The notes below the pieces were generated by a model. It had not been told where the DNA came from and made no database searches. It was given only the letters and a program-made list of their open reading frames with translations. This document shows, piece after piece, positions 22,152-31,271 of a DNA stretch of 31,517 bases. The DNA is from an uncultured bacterium (GTDB lineage Bacteria; Bacteroidota; Bacteroidia; Bacteroidales; Marinifilaceae), in contig CAJMSX010000045.1 in assembly GCA_905216195.1 (NCBI GenBank), positions 1 through 31,517 on the forward strand, given 5' to 3'. Made by a program: the position numbers and the translations under genes. Positions within the stretch are counted from its first letter, which is position 1, and every line of letters starts with the position of its first letter.

Positions 22152-24593
22152 ATGAAGAAAGAAGTATTCAATTGTTGGTGGCCTCATATTAAAGCTATTA
22201 TCGTTTTTATCCTTATTTCTTTTTTATATTTCTCTCCTGAGGTGTTCGAAGGGAAAACCGTCGTGGGAGGAGACAGCCGTATAGGAACCGGCCAGGAGGT
22301 GCTGGAATACCGCCAAAAAACCGGCGAAACCAGCCGCTGGACCAACAGTCTTTTTTCAGGAATGCCGAACTATCAAATTTCACCCAGTTACGATTCCACC
22401 AGTTTTCTGACGAAAGTCAAGGCGGTTTATTCTTTGTATTTACCGGCCCCCGTTTTCTACGTTTTTATTATGCTACTGGGATTTTATATCCTCTTGCTGG
22501 CCTTGGGCATCCGACCGGAATTAGCCGTACTCGGAGCCATCGGCTACGCTTTTTCCTCTTACTTTTTCATTCTTATAGAAGCGGGGCACATCTGGAAATT
22601 ACTTACCCTGGCTTTTATCCCTCCGACCATTGCGGGAGTCGTACTCGCCTATCAAGGCAAGTACCTGGGAGGAGGCATACTCCTTACCTTATTCCTCTCT
22701 CTCCAGATTCTGTCGAACCATATTCAGATGACGTATTATTCTTTATTCATCGTTGCCGCTTATGTCATCAGTGTAGGTATAGACCGTTGGAAGGAAAGGC
22801 AGTTTCCCGCTTTTATCAAAGCCAGTATCGTCTGCTGTATCGCTGCGCTCATCGCTATCGCTATCAATAGTTCCAACCTGTTTCATACCTGGCAATACAG
22901 CAAAGAAAGTATCCGGGGGAAATCGGAATTGACCCACGATCAAGACAATAAAACGAGTACCGGCCTGGACCGGGATTACATGGTACAATGGAGTTACGGT
23001 ATCGGAGAAACCTGGACACTCTTAATTCCGAACACGAAAGGAGGATCCAGCGGCTACCTCGGTCAGAACAAAGCCATCCGGGAAGTTCCTCAACAATACC
23101 AGCAAATCGTGGCCGGACAAAATCAATATTGGGGAGACCAACCCTTTACCGAAGGTCCCGTATATGCCGGAGCCTTTCTCATGACGCTGTTCATCATGTC
23201 TCTCTTCCTGCTGAGAACCCGTTTAAAATGGGCTTTGTTCAGCGTATTTCTCCTCACGGTATTTTTGTCCTGGGGGCAAAACATGATGTGGCTGACTAAT
23301 TTGTTTGCCGATTATTTCCCCATGTATTCCAAATTCCGCTCGGTTTCCTCCATTCTGGTCGTGGCAGAATTTATCATCCCGCTCCTGGCCGTCCTGATGC
23401 TGAAAGAAATCGTTACTCATCCTGATATTCTCCGGAAAAAGAAGAAACAGGTATACATCAGTTTCGGCCTGACAGGCGGAATGGCTTTGTTATTCGCACT
23501 TTTTCCCGGAACGTTCTTCAATTTCCTGAGTGCGGCGGAAGCTCACAATTACCTCGGACAAGCGGCCCTGAACCCCGAATTGAATGCGGTGATCGAGGCC
23601 ATAGAGCAGGTCCGTATGAGCATTTTTCGTAGCGATGCCTGGCGCAGTTTCATTTACATCGGTCTGGGAGGTATATTGCTGTGGCTCTTTGCCAGGAACA
23701 AACTAAAGAGCCGTTTATTTATCGGGCTACTGACCCTTTTATGCCTGGTCGACATATGGACCGTCGATAAACGATATCTCAATGCCGATTCTTATATCTC
23801 CCGCCAACAGGCTTCAAATCTAAAATCCTTCAGCCCGAAAACCGCAGCAGATATAGAAATTCTGCAAGATAAAGATCCCAATTACCGGGTGCTCAATACG
23901 ACCGTCAACACTTTCAACGACGCCACAACTTCCCTGTATCACAAATCCATCGGCGGATACCATGCCGCTAAATTACGCCGATATCAGGATATCATAGAAC
24001 ATCATTTGATAAAGGGGAATATGAATGTGCTGAACATGCTGAATACCCGCTACCTGATCGTACCCGGCCCCGATCAGAAACCCCGGGCACAATACAACCC
24101 GGGAGCCCTGGGAAATGCCTGGTTCGTAGATTCTATAAAATGGGTGGATAATGCCGATCAGGAAATCGATGCACTGACGGATTTCAACCCCTCCCGTTTA
24201 GCCATTGTCGATAAACGTTTCTCTTCTCTCCTGCAAAATTCCCCCATCGGAAAAGACTCCACCTCCCGCATCACCCTCGTTAGTTATAAACCGAACGAAT
24301 TAATTTATAAATCCCAGTCGCCCGTTGAAGGATTGGGTGTATTTTCGGAAGTATATTATCCTTATGGGTGGAAAGCAACTGTCGACGGAAAAGAAGTCCC
24401 GCTCATCCGGGTAAACTATATTTTGCGGAGCCTGCTGATTCCGGCAGGAGAACATGAAATCAAAATGACATTCAAACCCCGATCCCTCCATGCGACGGAA
24501 ACTATTGCCTACTGTGGCCTCGGCCTGTTTATGCTGGCACTAGCTTTGTGGATTTTTAAGGGAATCAGAAATAAAAAAAGAACTGCTCAATGA
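22152..24593 (+). CDS. YfhO family multi-pass membrane protein
   Basis: 813 residues from the ATG at 22152. A longer frame opens at TTG 22134, which is inside the promoter, so it is not used. The chain has about a dozen hydrophobic helices, starting at 14-30 (I-K-A-I-I-V-F-I-L-I-S-F), and a long soluble C-terminal part (from about 560) with a Y-Y-P-Y-G-W-K-A-T-V-D-G-K-E-V motif and a final helix. This layout and the 'ATVDGKEV' C-terminal domain are those of YfhO proteins, a family with a GT-C-like fold that is thought to act in glycosylation of cell-surface polymers. The early 'VVGGDS' segment is also typical. It overlaps the UDP-glucuronate decarboxylase gene by 4 nt, suggesting a link to sugar transfer. 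Confidence 0.88.
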   Translation: MKKEVFNCWWPHIKAIIVFILISFLYFSPEVFEGKTVVGGDSRIGTGQEVLEYRQKTGETSRWTNSLFSGMPNYQISPSYDSTSFLTKVKAVYSLYLPAPVFYVFIMLLGFYILLLALGIRPELAVLGAIGYAFSSYFFILIEAGHIWKLLTLAFIPPTIAGVVLAYQGKYLGGGILLTLFLSLQILSNHIQMTYYSLFIVAAYVISVGIDRWKERQFPAFIKASIVCCIAALIAIAINSSNLFHTWQYSKESIRGKSELTHDQDNKTSTGLDRDYMVQWSYGIGETWTLLIPNTKGGSSGYLGQNKAIREVPQQYQQIVAGQNQYWGDQPFTEGPVYAGAFLMTLFIMSLFLLRTRLKWALFSVFLLTVFLSWGQNMMWLTNLFADYFPMYSKFRSVSSILVVAEFIIPLLAVLMLKEIVTHPDILRKKKKQVYISFGLTGGMALLFALFPGTFFNFLSAAEAHNYLGQAALNPELNAVIEAIEQVRMSIFRSDAWRSFIYIGLGGILLWLFARNKLKSRLFIGLLTLLCLVDIWTVDKRYLNADSYISRQQASNLKSFSPKTAADIEILQDKDPNYRVLNTTVNTFNDATTSLYHKSIGGYHAAKLRRYQDIIEHHLIKGNMNVLNMLNTRYLIVPGPDQKPRAQYNPGALGNAWFVDSIKWVDNADQEIDALTDFNPSRLAIVDKRFSSLLQNSPIGKDSTSRITLVSYKPNELIYKSQSPVEGLGVFSEVYYPYGWKATVDGKEVPLIRVNYILRSLLIPAGEHEIKMTFKPRSLHATETIAYCGLGLFMLALALWIFKGIRNKKRTAQ

Positions 24594-25528
24594 CGAGAAA
24601 ACGCATTTTAATCACCGGAGGTGCCGGATTCATAGGTTCCCACCTCTGTAAACGCCTTCTGCAAGAAGGAAACGAAGTACTTTGCCTCGATAATTATTTT
24701 ACCGGGAAGAAAGACAATGTACAAACTCTTTTGAATCATCCCTACTTCGAACTCATCCGTCACGATATCATGCACCCATTCTTTGCCGAAGTAGATGAAA
24801 TATATAATCTGGCCTGTCCGGCCTCTCCCATACATTACCAGTACGACCCCATACGCACCATAAATACTTCCGTCATGGGAGCCATCAATGTATTGGGACT
24901 GGCCAACCGTGTCAAAGCAAAAGTATTGCAGGCTTCTACCAGTGAAGTGTACGGAGACCCTAAAATACATCCGCAAACCGAAGATTATTGGGGTAATGTT
25001 AATCCCATCGGGCTGCGCTCCTGCTACGACGAGGGGAAACGTTGCGCAGAAACCCTCTTCGCCGACTACCACCGCCAATATCACGTAAAAACAAAAATTA
25101 TCCGTATTTTCAATACTTACGGTCCCAATATGCACCCTACGGACGGACGTGTGGTATCCAATTTTATTGTTCAGGCTTTACAAAACAAGGACCTGACGAT
25201 TTACGGACATGGGGAACAAACCCGCAGCTTCCAATACATAGATGACCTGATCAACGGAATGATCCGTATGATGTCGACTCCCGAAGAGTTTATCGGCCCT
25301 GTCAACATCGGCAATCCGAAAGAATTTACCGTATTGGAACTGGCCGAAACCATTCGCCGGCTCACCGGTTCCAAATCCAAAATTATCTACCGCCCTCTGC
25401 CGCCGGACGATCCGGTTCAGCGCCGGCCGGACATCAGTTTAGCCAAAAAAATGCTGAACTGGGAACCTCAAATCAATCTGGAAGACGGATTAAAGGAAAC
25501 CATCTCTTATTTCAAAAAAGTTTTGTAA
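24590..25528 (+). CDS. UDP-glucuronate decarboxylase (UDP-xylose synthase)
   Basis: 312 residues, an extended SDR. It oxidises UDP-glucuronate and decarboxylates it to UDP-xylose using bound NAD. The Rossmann motif G-G-A-G-F-I-G lies at 10-16. The active site includes T-S-E at 117-119 and Y-D-E-G-K (Y146, K150). 'NLACPASPIHYQ', 'NTYGPNMHPTDGRVVSNFI' and 'YGHGEQTRSFQYIDDL' are the family-specific stretches of UDP-xylose synthase, which separate it from UDP-glucose 4-epimerases. The start overlaps the YfhO gene as ATGA, so translation should be coupled. Xylose may be a component of the glycan made by nearby transferases, though UDP-apiose-type products cannot be excluded. Confidence 0.93.
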   Translation: MTRKRILITGGAGFIGSHLCKRLLQEGNEVLCLDNYFTGKKDNVQTLLNHPYFELIRHDIMHPFFAEVDEIYNLACPASPIHYQYDPIRTINTSVMGAINVLGLANRVKAKVLQASTSEVYGDPKIHPQTEDYWGNVNPIGLRSCYDEGKRCAETLFADYHRQYHVKTKIIRIFNTYGPNMHPTDGRVVSNFIVQALQNKDLTIYGHGEQTRSFQYIDDLINGMIRMMSTPEEFIGPVNIGNPKEFTVLELAETIRRLTGSKSKIIYRPLPPDDPVQRRPDISLAKKMLNWEPQINLEDGLKETISYFKKVL

Positions 25529-25575
25529 GCAAAGCGGAAAAACCATACGGCAGATAGAGATCCGGGAAAAGCCGT

Positions 25576-26571
25576 TTATTTGTAAAAGTTTTTTACAAAC
25601 ACACTGAAATTTTGCCTTTTCAGAACCCTTCTCAGGAAAAAGGCATGCAAAAATCCGGCCCCATAGGCAAAAAGCTGGATAAAAGAAGCGATGACGGACA
25701 ATCCGGCTACCGCTATATTTTTATTTTTAACCCAAGAATCTATAAAAGCCGACACCATAAACAACCCCAACGGCAACAAAAACCAAACAGAAAAACAGAA
25801 AGCGCCCGCCACCAGAAAAATACTCCCCAACAGAAAAACAGCCGGTAAAAAATGAACCGGTTTTAAGGAAAGCGGATGCAATAAAAATAGATGGATACGG
25901 GCACCTCCCGAATTATAGACCTGTTTAAAAAATTTGCGGAAAGAAGTACGTCTTTTATGATAGACATAAGCCTCAGGCAACAAAACCGTATGAAACCCGG
26001 CCTCCATAATCCGGATACTCATATCGATATCTTCTCCGAAACGCATCCCTGAAAATCCACCGGTCGACCGAAAGACTTCCCGGGAAAATCCCATATTAAA
26101 ACTACGGGGATGAAATTTTTCCATCGATTTTTTCTGTCCTCGTATTCCTCCCGTGGTCAGCAAGGACGTCATGGAATAGTTAATGGCCTTTTGTACAGGC
26201 GTAAAAGAACGATGGGCCCGGTCCGGGCCTCCGAAAGCATCCGGCGCATCTTGCATACAGGCTGCCCGTACTTCCTTTGTATAGCGGGAAGGAACGATAC
26301 AGTCGGAATCTAAAAAAAGAATGTATTGTCCCGAAGCTCTTTCCGCTCCGAAATTCCGGCTCAACCCCGGTCCGCTGTTTTCCTTGCAAAAATACCGGAG
26401 ATTTAAAAGGTCCCGGTATTCCCCGACCACTTCCTCACTTTTTAACTGAGAACCGTCCTCCACAAGGATCACCTCAAAATCCTTATCTTCCTGCATCGAA
26501 AGACTCTCCAGCAGTTCTTTTACTTCCTGAGGACGATTATAAACCGGTACAACGATCGAAAAATAAGGCAT
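25576..26571 (-). CDS. Family 2 glycosyltransferase with C-terminal membrane helices
   Basis: 331 residues from the ATG at 26571; a further in-frame ATG at 26604 would add 11 residues. The GT-A catalytic domain opens F-S-I-V-V-P-V-Y-N-R-P (4-14), with the E-D-G at 38-40 and the sugar-nucleotide/metal motif D-S-D at 88-90, then 'GGFSGMRFGEDIDMSIR', which holds the likely catalytic ED. After about residue 230 come two or three hydrophobic segments (F-L-L-G-S-I-F-L-V-A-G-A and L-L-P-L-G-L-F-M), so the enzyme is held to the inner membrane. It transfers a sugar to a lipid-linked or growing glycan. Donor and acceptor are unknown. It faces the plus-strand decarboxylase tail to tail, 47 nt apart. Confidence 0.9.
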   Translation of the reverse strand: MPYFSIVVPVYNRPQEVKELLESLSMQEDKDFEVILVEDGSQLKSEEVVGEYRDLLNLRYFCKENSGPGLSRNFGAERASGQYILFLDSDCIVPSRYTKEVRAACMQDAPDAFGGPDRAHRSFTPVQKAINYSMTSLLTTGGIRGQKKSMEKFHPRSFNMGFSREVFRSTGGFSGMRFGEDIDMSIRIMEAGFHTVLLPEAYVYHKRRTSFRKFFKQVYNSGGARIHLFLLHPLSLKPVHFLPAVFLLGSIFLVAGAFCFSVWFLLPLGLFMVSAFIDSWVKNKNIAVAGLSVIASFIQLFAYGAGFLHAFFLRRVLKRQNFSVFVKNFYK

Positions 26572-26651
26572 CACTTCTCGTTTATTTTCTACAAGATTAA
26601 ACATTTTTAGGGACAAACGCAACAAAGAGCCGGATGTTAAAAGAAAAATCG

Positions 26652-26659
26652 TAAATTTG
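26652..26659 (+). promoter_or_regulatory. Promoter -7 box for the methyltransferase
   Basis: TAAATTTG matches TAnnTTTG exactly, 19 nt before the start at 26679. This implies a very short leader, like that of the YfhO gene. Confidence 0.5.
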
Positions 26660-26678
26660 TTCCGACATTCTGTTTTCT

Positions 26679-27497
26679 ATGCAAAAAAGACATTCGAACC
26701 GGCAGCAATATTTTCAGGAACTATCCTACACTTCCGAAAAATACCTGATCCCTTTTATAGAAACCTTATACCCGGTTAAACCCCAATGCCGGGTCCTGGA
26801 AATCGGTTGCGGTGAAGGCGGCAACTTGGAGCCTTTTGTAAAAAGAGGATGCTGCGTAACGGGCATCGACCTGAGTGAAATGCGCATAAAAGAAGCTCGC
26901 ACCTTTTTCGAAAGTTATCCCCGCCAACAAGCCGACTTCATCGCAGCGGACATATTCACGATGAAAGACCGGGATGCTTCGTACGATCTGATAGTTGTCC
27001 ACGATGTCATCGAACACATTCCTTCCCAAAAACCTTTTCTGAAACTGATCGGTAAACTTCTGAAACCGGGGGGGATCGTATTTATGGGGTTTCCGGCCTG
27101 GCAAATGCCTTTCGGGGGGCATCAGCAAATCTGCCACAACAAACTGCTGGCTCATTTGCCCTATTTCCATCTGTTACCCCAAGCGATGTATAAAAGCCTG
27201 CTGAAATGGGGAAAAGAACCTGAGAACGGGATACAAGAACTTCTGTCCATCAAGGCCTGCGGCATCAGTATCGAAAAATTCCGGGCTTACACCCGGGAAA
27301 CCGGTTTGACGATCCAAAAGGAAGAGTTCTATTTTATCAATCCTCATTACGAAATAAAATTCGGTTTAAAACCCCGCAAGCTATTTCCTGCGATCGGGAA
27401 AATTCCGGGTTTCCGGAATTTTTTCACCACTTCTTGTTTTTACCTGTTACAAAAAAAAACGAATGAAAGCCCGGAAGGCCGAGTCCAGGAAGATTAA
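26679..27497 (+). CDS. Class I SAM-dependent methyltransferase
   Basis: 272 residues. The S-adenosylmethionine-binding glycine-rich motif E-I-G-C-G-E-G-G-N lies at 41-49, with the acidic strand end at G-I-D-L-S (62-66) and the post-motif 'DLIVVHDVIEHI' at 103-114, which is the UbiG/Coq3-like pattern used by many surface-glycan methyltransferases. Substrate not identifiable. A C-terminal stretch 'FFTTSCFYLLQKK' gives a hydrophobic end. It is the only plus-strand gene among minus-strand glycosyltransferases. It has its own -7 box, and its stop codon overlaps that of the next gene, on the opposite strand. Confidence 0.88.
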   Translation: MQKRHSNRQQYFQELSYTSEKYLIPFIETLYPVKPQCRVLEIGCGEGGNLEPFVKRGCCVTGIDLSEMRIKEARTFFESYPRQQADFIAADIFTMKDRDASYDLIVVHDVIEHIPSQKPFLKLIGKLLKPGGIVFMGFPAWQMPFGGHQQICHNKLLAHLPYFHLLPQAMYKSLLKWGKEPENGIQELLSIKACGISIEKFRAYTRETGLTIQKEEFYFINPHYEIKFGLKPRKLFPAIGKIPGFRNFFTTSCFYLLQKKTNESPEGRVQED

Positions 27498-28249
27498 ACG
27501 GTTTTCTTCCGCATCTTATCCCGGAAATAGCGAAAAGCGAACCAAAAATGGAGAAAAAAAACAGTCGTTTTTCCGTAATATTTCTGCATAATCCGGTACC
27601 TTTCCTTTAAAGAAGCCTTGCGGTTGGCCGTACTCAAACCTTCATACTGGTAATACACCAGCCGCAAATGAGTATTGACCAGGGTTTTTGCACCTTTCAT
27701 ACAACGAATGCACCAATCGAAATCGGCCGAAAAACGATAAGACAGATCGTAAAGAGGAGCGTGTTCCCGCTTTACGATAAAAGCCTGGTGACAAACCAGC
27801 ATGCCCATCCGAAAACTTTTCCAGTTCAAGGTTTCCGGAGCTTTTAGCCGGCGGGGAGCCATATACCGGCCCAGTCCATCCACCAAATCCGTCTCTCCAT
27901 ACAATACATCGGGGCATCCCCCTTTCCGGGCCACACCGGCCACGCCGGCCAGCGTATCCGGCCGCTGAAAAACATCTCCCGCATTTAAAAAAAGAAGATA
28001 AGTCCCCGTCGATTTTTCCAAACCCTTGTTCATGGCATCGTATAAGCCCCGATCCGGTTCACTGACCCAATAAGCTATACGGGATTCGTATCTCCGGACA
28101 ATATCCACTGTCCCATCCGTCGAACCTCCGTCAATCACCAGGTATTCCACTTCCACGCCTTCCTGTTCCAGAACACTTTGAATCGTACGTTCCAATCCTC
28201 CGGCAGCATTATAGGTAACGGTGATTACCGAAAATTTCAATTCTTCCAT
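27494..28249 (-). CDS. Family 2 glycosyltransferase
   Basis: 251 residues from the ATG at 28249. A start at 28273 overlaps the preceding gene and adds only MRKERKYD. The GGAAG sequence before 28249 and the usual GT2 opening K-F-S-V-I-T-V-T-Y-N (5-14) favour the shorter form. Key motifs are D-G-G-S-T-D-G-T (40-47) and L-N-A-G-D (88-92), the metal-binding DxD-equivalent. 'SADFDWCIRCMKGAK' at about 190-204 has the typical ED-like catalytic region. The WcaA-type family transfers hexoses or N-acetylhexosamines to O-antigen, capsule or exopolysaccharide. Its start immediately follows the stop of the GT4 gene, so it belongs to the same transcript. Confidence 0.9.
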   Translation of the reverse strand: MEELKFSVITVTYNAAGGLERTIQSVLEQEGVEVEYLVIDGGSTDGTVDIVRRYESRIAYWVSEPDRGLYDAMNKGLEKSTGTYLLFLNAGDVFQRPDTLAGVAGVARKGGCPDVLYGETDLVDGLGRYMAPRRLKAPETLNWKSFRMGMLVCHQAFIVKREHAPLYDLSYRFSADFDWCIRCMKGAKTLVNTHLRLVYYQYEGLSTANRKASLKERYRIMQKYYGKTTVFFLHFWFAFRYFRDKMRKKTV

Positions 28250-28250
28250 A

Positions 28251-29534
28251 TCATACTTCCTTTCTTTCCGCATTTTTTAAACGATCGGCATACACTTGCA
28301 GATAAAGGCCGGCGATCTTGTCTTCCGAATAAGCCTCTACCACCTTCTTCCGGGCTTTCTCCCCTAACCGAAGCGATCTCCCCTCCGAAAGGACCCAACG
28401 AATGCCCCGCATCAAATCCGCTGCCTGGCGATAGGCCGCTACATAACCGTTTTCGAGGTGATCGATCATTTCCGGAATGCCTCCCGTTTCGAAGCCCACC
28501 ACCGGCGTTCCGCAAGCCATAGATTCCATAATCATATTCGGCAGATTTTCCTCCAGGGAAGGAATCACAAAGACATCCGAAGCGCTATACAGCGTAACGA
28601 TTCCGGCCGGATCCGACAAATAACCCAGGAAATGAACGGGATAAGGAAAATTTCCGGCCAATTCCCCCCGGCAATCCCCCAACATAACCAATTCGATCTT
28701 ATCATTCAATTCCGGATGTTCCCGGGACAAGAGGTCCAGAGCCTCGAAAAGATAAGCATATCCTTTCCGGGGATCGCTGACCCTGGCTGCCCCGAATAAA
28801 AGGGCGTGCTTCGCAGGCGAAAGCCCGAAAGCTACTTTCGACGACAACTTTTCCCGGGGAGAAAAAAAGGAAGTATCCAAAGGATTCGCAATAGCTTTCA
28901 AATACGAATCCTTCAGCAACTTGCTTTTCCTTGCCCTCGCTTCCAGCCAACGGCTACAGGCTATAAAAGCGGCCTTTCGGTATGCCAGTCTTTCCTTTTT
29001 CTGAAAAACCGAATAAGATAAATCTTCGGGCGAGGGGAAACGCAAAAAAGGACATTCCTTACATCCTTCCCGAAATTTTTCACAGGACCGGGAATGATGG
29101 CAAATCCCCGTAAAAGGCCACATATCATGCATGGTCCATATCAACGGCTTACCTGATTCCATCAGCTTACCGATATCCGAAAGAGATAAAAATCCGCAAT
29201 TTACCCAGTGAATATGTATAATATCGGCCTCCTGTACTTCCGGCAAACGGGAAATATCCGTACCGGTGTCGGCCAGAGAAACCGCAAAGAGATTTCGACG
29301 GGAAAAACGATTGTGATTCCAGATAACAAAACGTTCCCAGAGAAAACGGAAGCGATTGATCCCTTTTTTCCAGAACGAACGGTTCACTGAAACGACCTGC
29401 GCATCTGTAGATGCTTTGTCCCTTACCAACATCCGGGCATGTATTCCTTTTTTCCGCAAAGCCGCCAGCAGCCGGTGGCAGGCAACTGCCGCCCCTCCGC
29501 GGCATTCCGACGTATTCACCAAAAGAACTTTCAT
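28251..29534 (-). CDS. Family 4 glycosyltransferase
   Basis: 427 residues from the ATG at 29534, which overlaps the stop of the upstream gene as ATGA. An ATG at 29558 would add eight residues but overlaps more. GT-B fold with N-terminal M-K-V-L-L-V-N-T-S and a glycine-rich loop (G-G-A-A-V-A), then the C-terminal donor-binding half with 'SDPRKGYAYLFEAL' and the EX7E region 'SLEENLPNMIMESMACGTPV' and 'GGIPEMI' at about 326-355. This combination is the GT4 signature. Retaining transfer from a nucleotide sugar in the cytoplasm is expected; the sugar is not known. A Cys/His-rich stretch (C-H-H-S-R-S-C-E-K-F and C-K-E-C) is present before the linker, as in several related transferases. Confidence 0.92.
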   Translation of the reverse strand: MKVLLVNTSECRGGAAVACHRLLAALRKKGIHARMLVRDKASTDAQVVSVNRSFWKKGINRFRFLWERFVIWNHNRFSRRNLFAVSLADTGTDISRLPEVQEADIIHIHWVNCGFLSLSDIGKLMESGKPLIWTMHDMWPFTGICHHSRSCEKFREGCKECPFLRFPSPEDLSYSVFQKKERLAYRKAAFIACSRWLEARARKSKLLKDSYLKAIANPLDTSFFSPREKLSSKVAFGLSPAKHALLFGAARVSDPRKGYAYLFEALDLLSREHPELNDKIELVMLGDCRGELAGNFPYPVHFLGYLSDPAGIVTLYSASDVFVIPSLEENLPNMIMESMACGTPVVGFETGGIPEMIDHLENGYVAAYRQAADLMRGIRWVLSEGRSLRLGEKARKKVVEAYSEDKIAGLYLQVYADRLKNAERKEV

Positions 29535-30475
29535 GCTTTCCGTGAGTTTGTTTTCCATTTCAGATACAAATAACGTGCAACCTTACCCAAAAGATTGTAA
29601 CGCATCATCGGTTGTGAAAAAAAGTCCGCCAGTTTCCGTTCATAAGCATCTTCCGGACCGATCTCCGTGGTAAACCCTTTTACTTCAACCATCCGGAACC
29701 GGCGGTCATAAACATATTTTCCCCAGATCCGGCTGGTATTAAAATGCGTTCCTGCATACAAACCGGTATTTTGAGACATCAACTGCGGGGGAATAACACA
29801 CAGTCCCCCTTTTTTATAAATCGTCAAATACCAACAGATATCCCAGGGTATGGGATCCCGGTCCAGAGTCTTCAAACAATGAAAATTCCCGCCGTATTCT
29901 AATTTCAGGAAATCTGCTTCGGTCAACCCTTCCACCGCTTCCTCCCGTGTTTTATAATGCCGGAAATTTTCCCAACGATCCTGCCAGGTGGCCCATCCCC
30001 AACCGCAAGACATATAAGGAGTAAAAATGACTTCCCGGCGTCCGGGTTCATCCCAGAAAGTCAAAGCCGAAATATGCATGACTGCAGGCCGGTCTTTATA
30101 AAAGTCCAAAGCTTCGTTCATATACGCCAGAAAGAAAGGATTGGTCGTGACGTCATCTTCCAATACGATAACTTTCCCGTGTTTTTTGAGCACAGAAGTA
30201 ACTCCCTCTATGATATTTCTTTCCAGGTAATAATTCTCCGGCCGTTCCCTCACGATAACCTGCCCGAACCCCTGGATTGTCTTCAGATACCGTCTCAGGC
30301 GGTTGACTCTTTTCCAGGAAACCCGGTCTTTCCCCCCGTCGGAAAAAACATACAATACGGTTTGCCCGGCATACCTGTTCTTTTTCAGGGCTTCTACCGT
30401 CCGTTTCGTATTTTTAAGGCGATCGTATACAAACAGAGCAACGGGCGCCAGCTTATCTTTATTCATGGTTTTCAT
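29531..30475 (-). CDS. GNT-I/GT2-like glycosyltransferase
   Basis: 314 residues. An alternative ATG at 30466 shortens it by three residues. The N-terminus L-A-P-V-A-L-F-V-Y-D-R followed by T-V-E-A-L and an S-D-G (45-47) matches the GT-A nucleotide-binding start. The metal motif V-L-E-D-D (104-108) followed by 'FFLAYMNEAL', and the later 'SCGWGWATWQDRW' and 'PWDICWYLT', resemble proteins related to N-acetylglucosaminyltransferase I found in bacterial surface glycan clusters. It overlaps licD-like by 17 nt and the GT4 gene by 4 nt, so all three should be translated from one mRNA. Substrate unknown. Confidence 0.85.
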   Translation of the reverse strand: MKTMNKDKLAPVALFVYDRLKNTKRTVEALKKNRYAGQTVLYVFSDGGKDRVSWKRVNRLRRYLKTIQGFGQVIVRERPENYYLERNIIEGVTSVLKKHGKVIVLEDDVTTNPFFLAYMNEALDFYKDRPAVMHISALTFWDEPGRREVIFTPYMSCGWGWATWQDRWENFRHYKTREEAVEGLTEADFLKLEYGGNFHCLKTLDRDPIPWDICWYLTIYKKGGLCVIPPQLMSQNTGLYAGTHFNTSRIWGKYVYDRRFRMVEVKGFTTEIGPEDAYERKLADFFSQPMMRYNLLGKVARYLYLKWKTNSRKA

Positions 30476-31271
30476 TCAGGCAAGGATTAATATATACCGC
30501 ATGGATGGTCCTTTTATTTTCCGGAGGCAACTTCCGGTAATCTCCGTATAAATCTTTCAGATAGGCATCCGGATCGGCCGGACAGGAAAACCATCGTCCT
30601 TCGTATTCGATTTCCGAAAGCGGAAAAATACTGTCTGTCCGGTGCATGATACCGTATCCGTTGTTATACAATATATTGGACATGTATTTTTTCCCTTTGA
30701 AAAGATATAAAAATCCCCAAACCGGACGTAACAGGCAAAACTTCATTCCGAAATACGCCAGGGTCGCCAGCGTAGAGAGACGAGGGTAAAATTTCGATTT
30801 CAATACGGCACGACTCCGGGAAATGCCCCGGGTGAAAAACCTTACGACTTTCCGGGGCAAGGCGGGATAAGGCACAAAAGCAAAAATATCGATATAAATT
30901 CCTTTCTGATAAGAAAGAGTAAAATCATCCCCGAACTCCACGAAAAAAGAATTCGTATCCCTCAATTTTGTAAAAGGAAAAATCCCTTCCGGATCGGTCT
31001 GAGCCGTTTGTAAGAAAATATCTTCCGGTAATTCCCGGGGAGCTATTTCCAGGAACTTTTTCAGATCGGCTGCAGGCATTCCTACATCCAGATCATCATC
31101 CCAGGGAATGACGCCCCCGTGACGTACCGCCCCCAAAAGCGTGCCCCCGTCCAGCCAATACCGCAACTGATGAGCTTTACAAATCCGGTCGAAACAGCAC
31201 AAAATATGCAGCTGTTTCAATTGGCAAGCCCGCAAATTACGTTTGGTATATTCCCGGAGATTCTCATTCAT
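30459..31271 (-). CDS. LicD family phosphotransferase
   Basis: 270 residues. The LicD domain begins with Y-W-L-D-G-G-T-L-L-G-A-V-R-H (38-51) and continues to I-P-W-D-D-D-L-D-V-G (55-64), whose aspartates form the nucleotidyltransferase-fold metal site. The known family members use a CDP-activated donor (phosphocholine, and by homology ribitol phosphate) to add a phospho-group to a glycan; the donor here is unknown. The start overlaps the 3' end of the SDR gene by 8 nt, linking it to a gene that may belong to CDP-alditol synthesis. The remaining C-terminal 200 residues include a short hydrophobic stretch but no clear further motif. Confidence 0.9.
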   Translation of the reverse strand: MNENLREYTKRNLRACQLKQLHILCCFDRICKAHQLRYWLDGGTLLGAVRHGGVIPWDDDLDVGMPAADLKKFLEIAPRELPEDIFLQTAQTDPEGIFPFTKLRDTNSFFVEFGDDFTLSYQKGIYIDIFAFVPYPALPRKVVRFFTRGISRSRAVLKSKFYPRLSTLATLAYFGMKFCLLRPVWGFLYLFKGKKYMSNILYNNGYGIMHRTDSIFPLSEIEYEGRWFSCPADPDAYLKDLYGDYRKLPPENKRTIHAVYINPCLNENHE

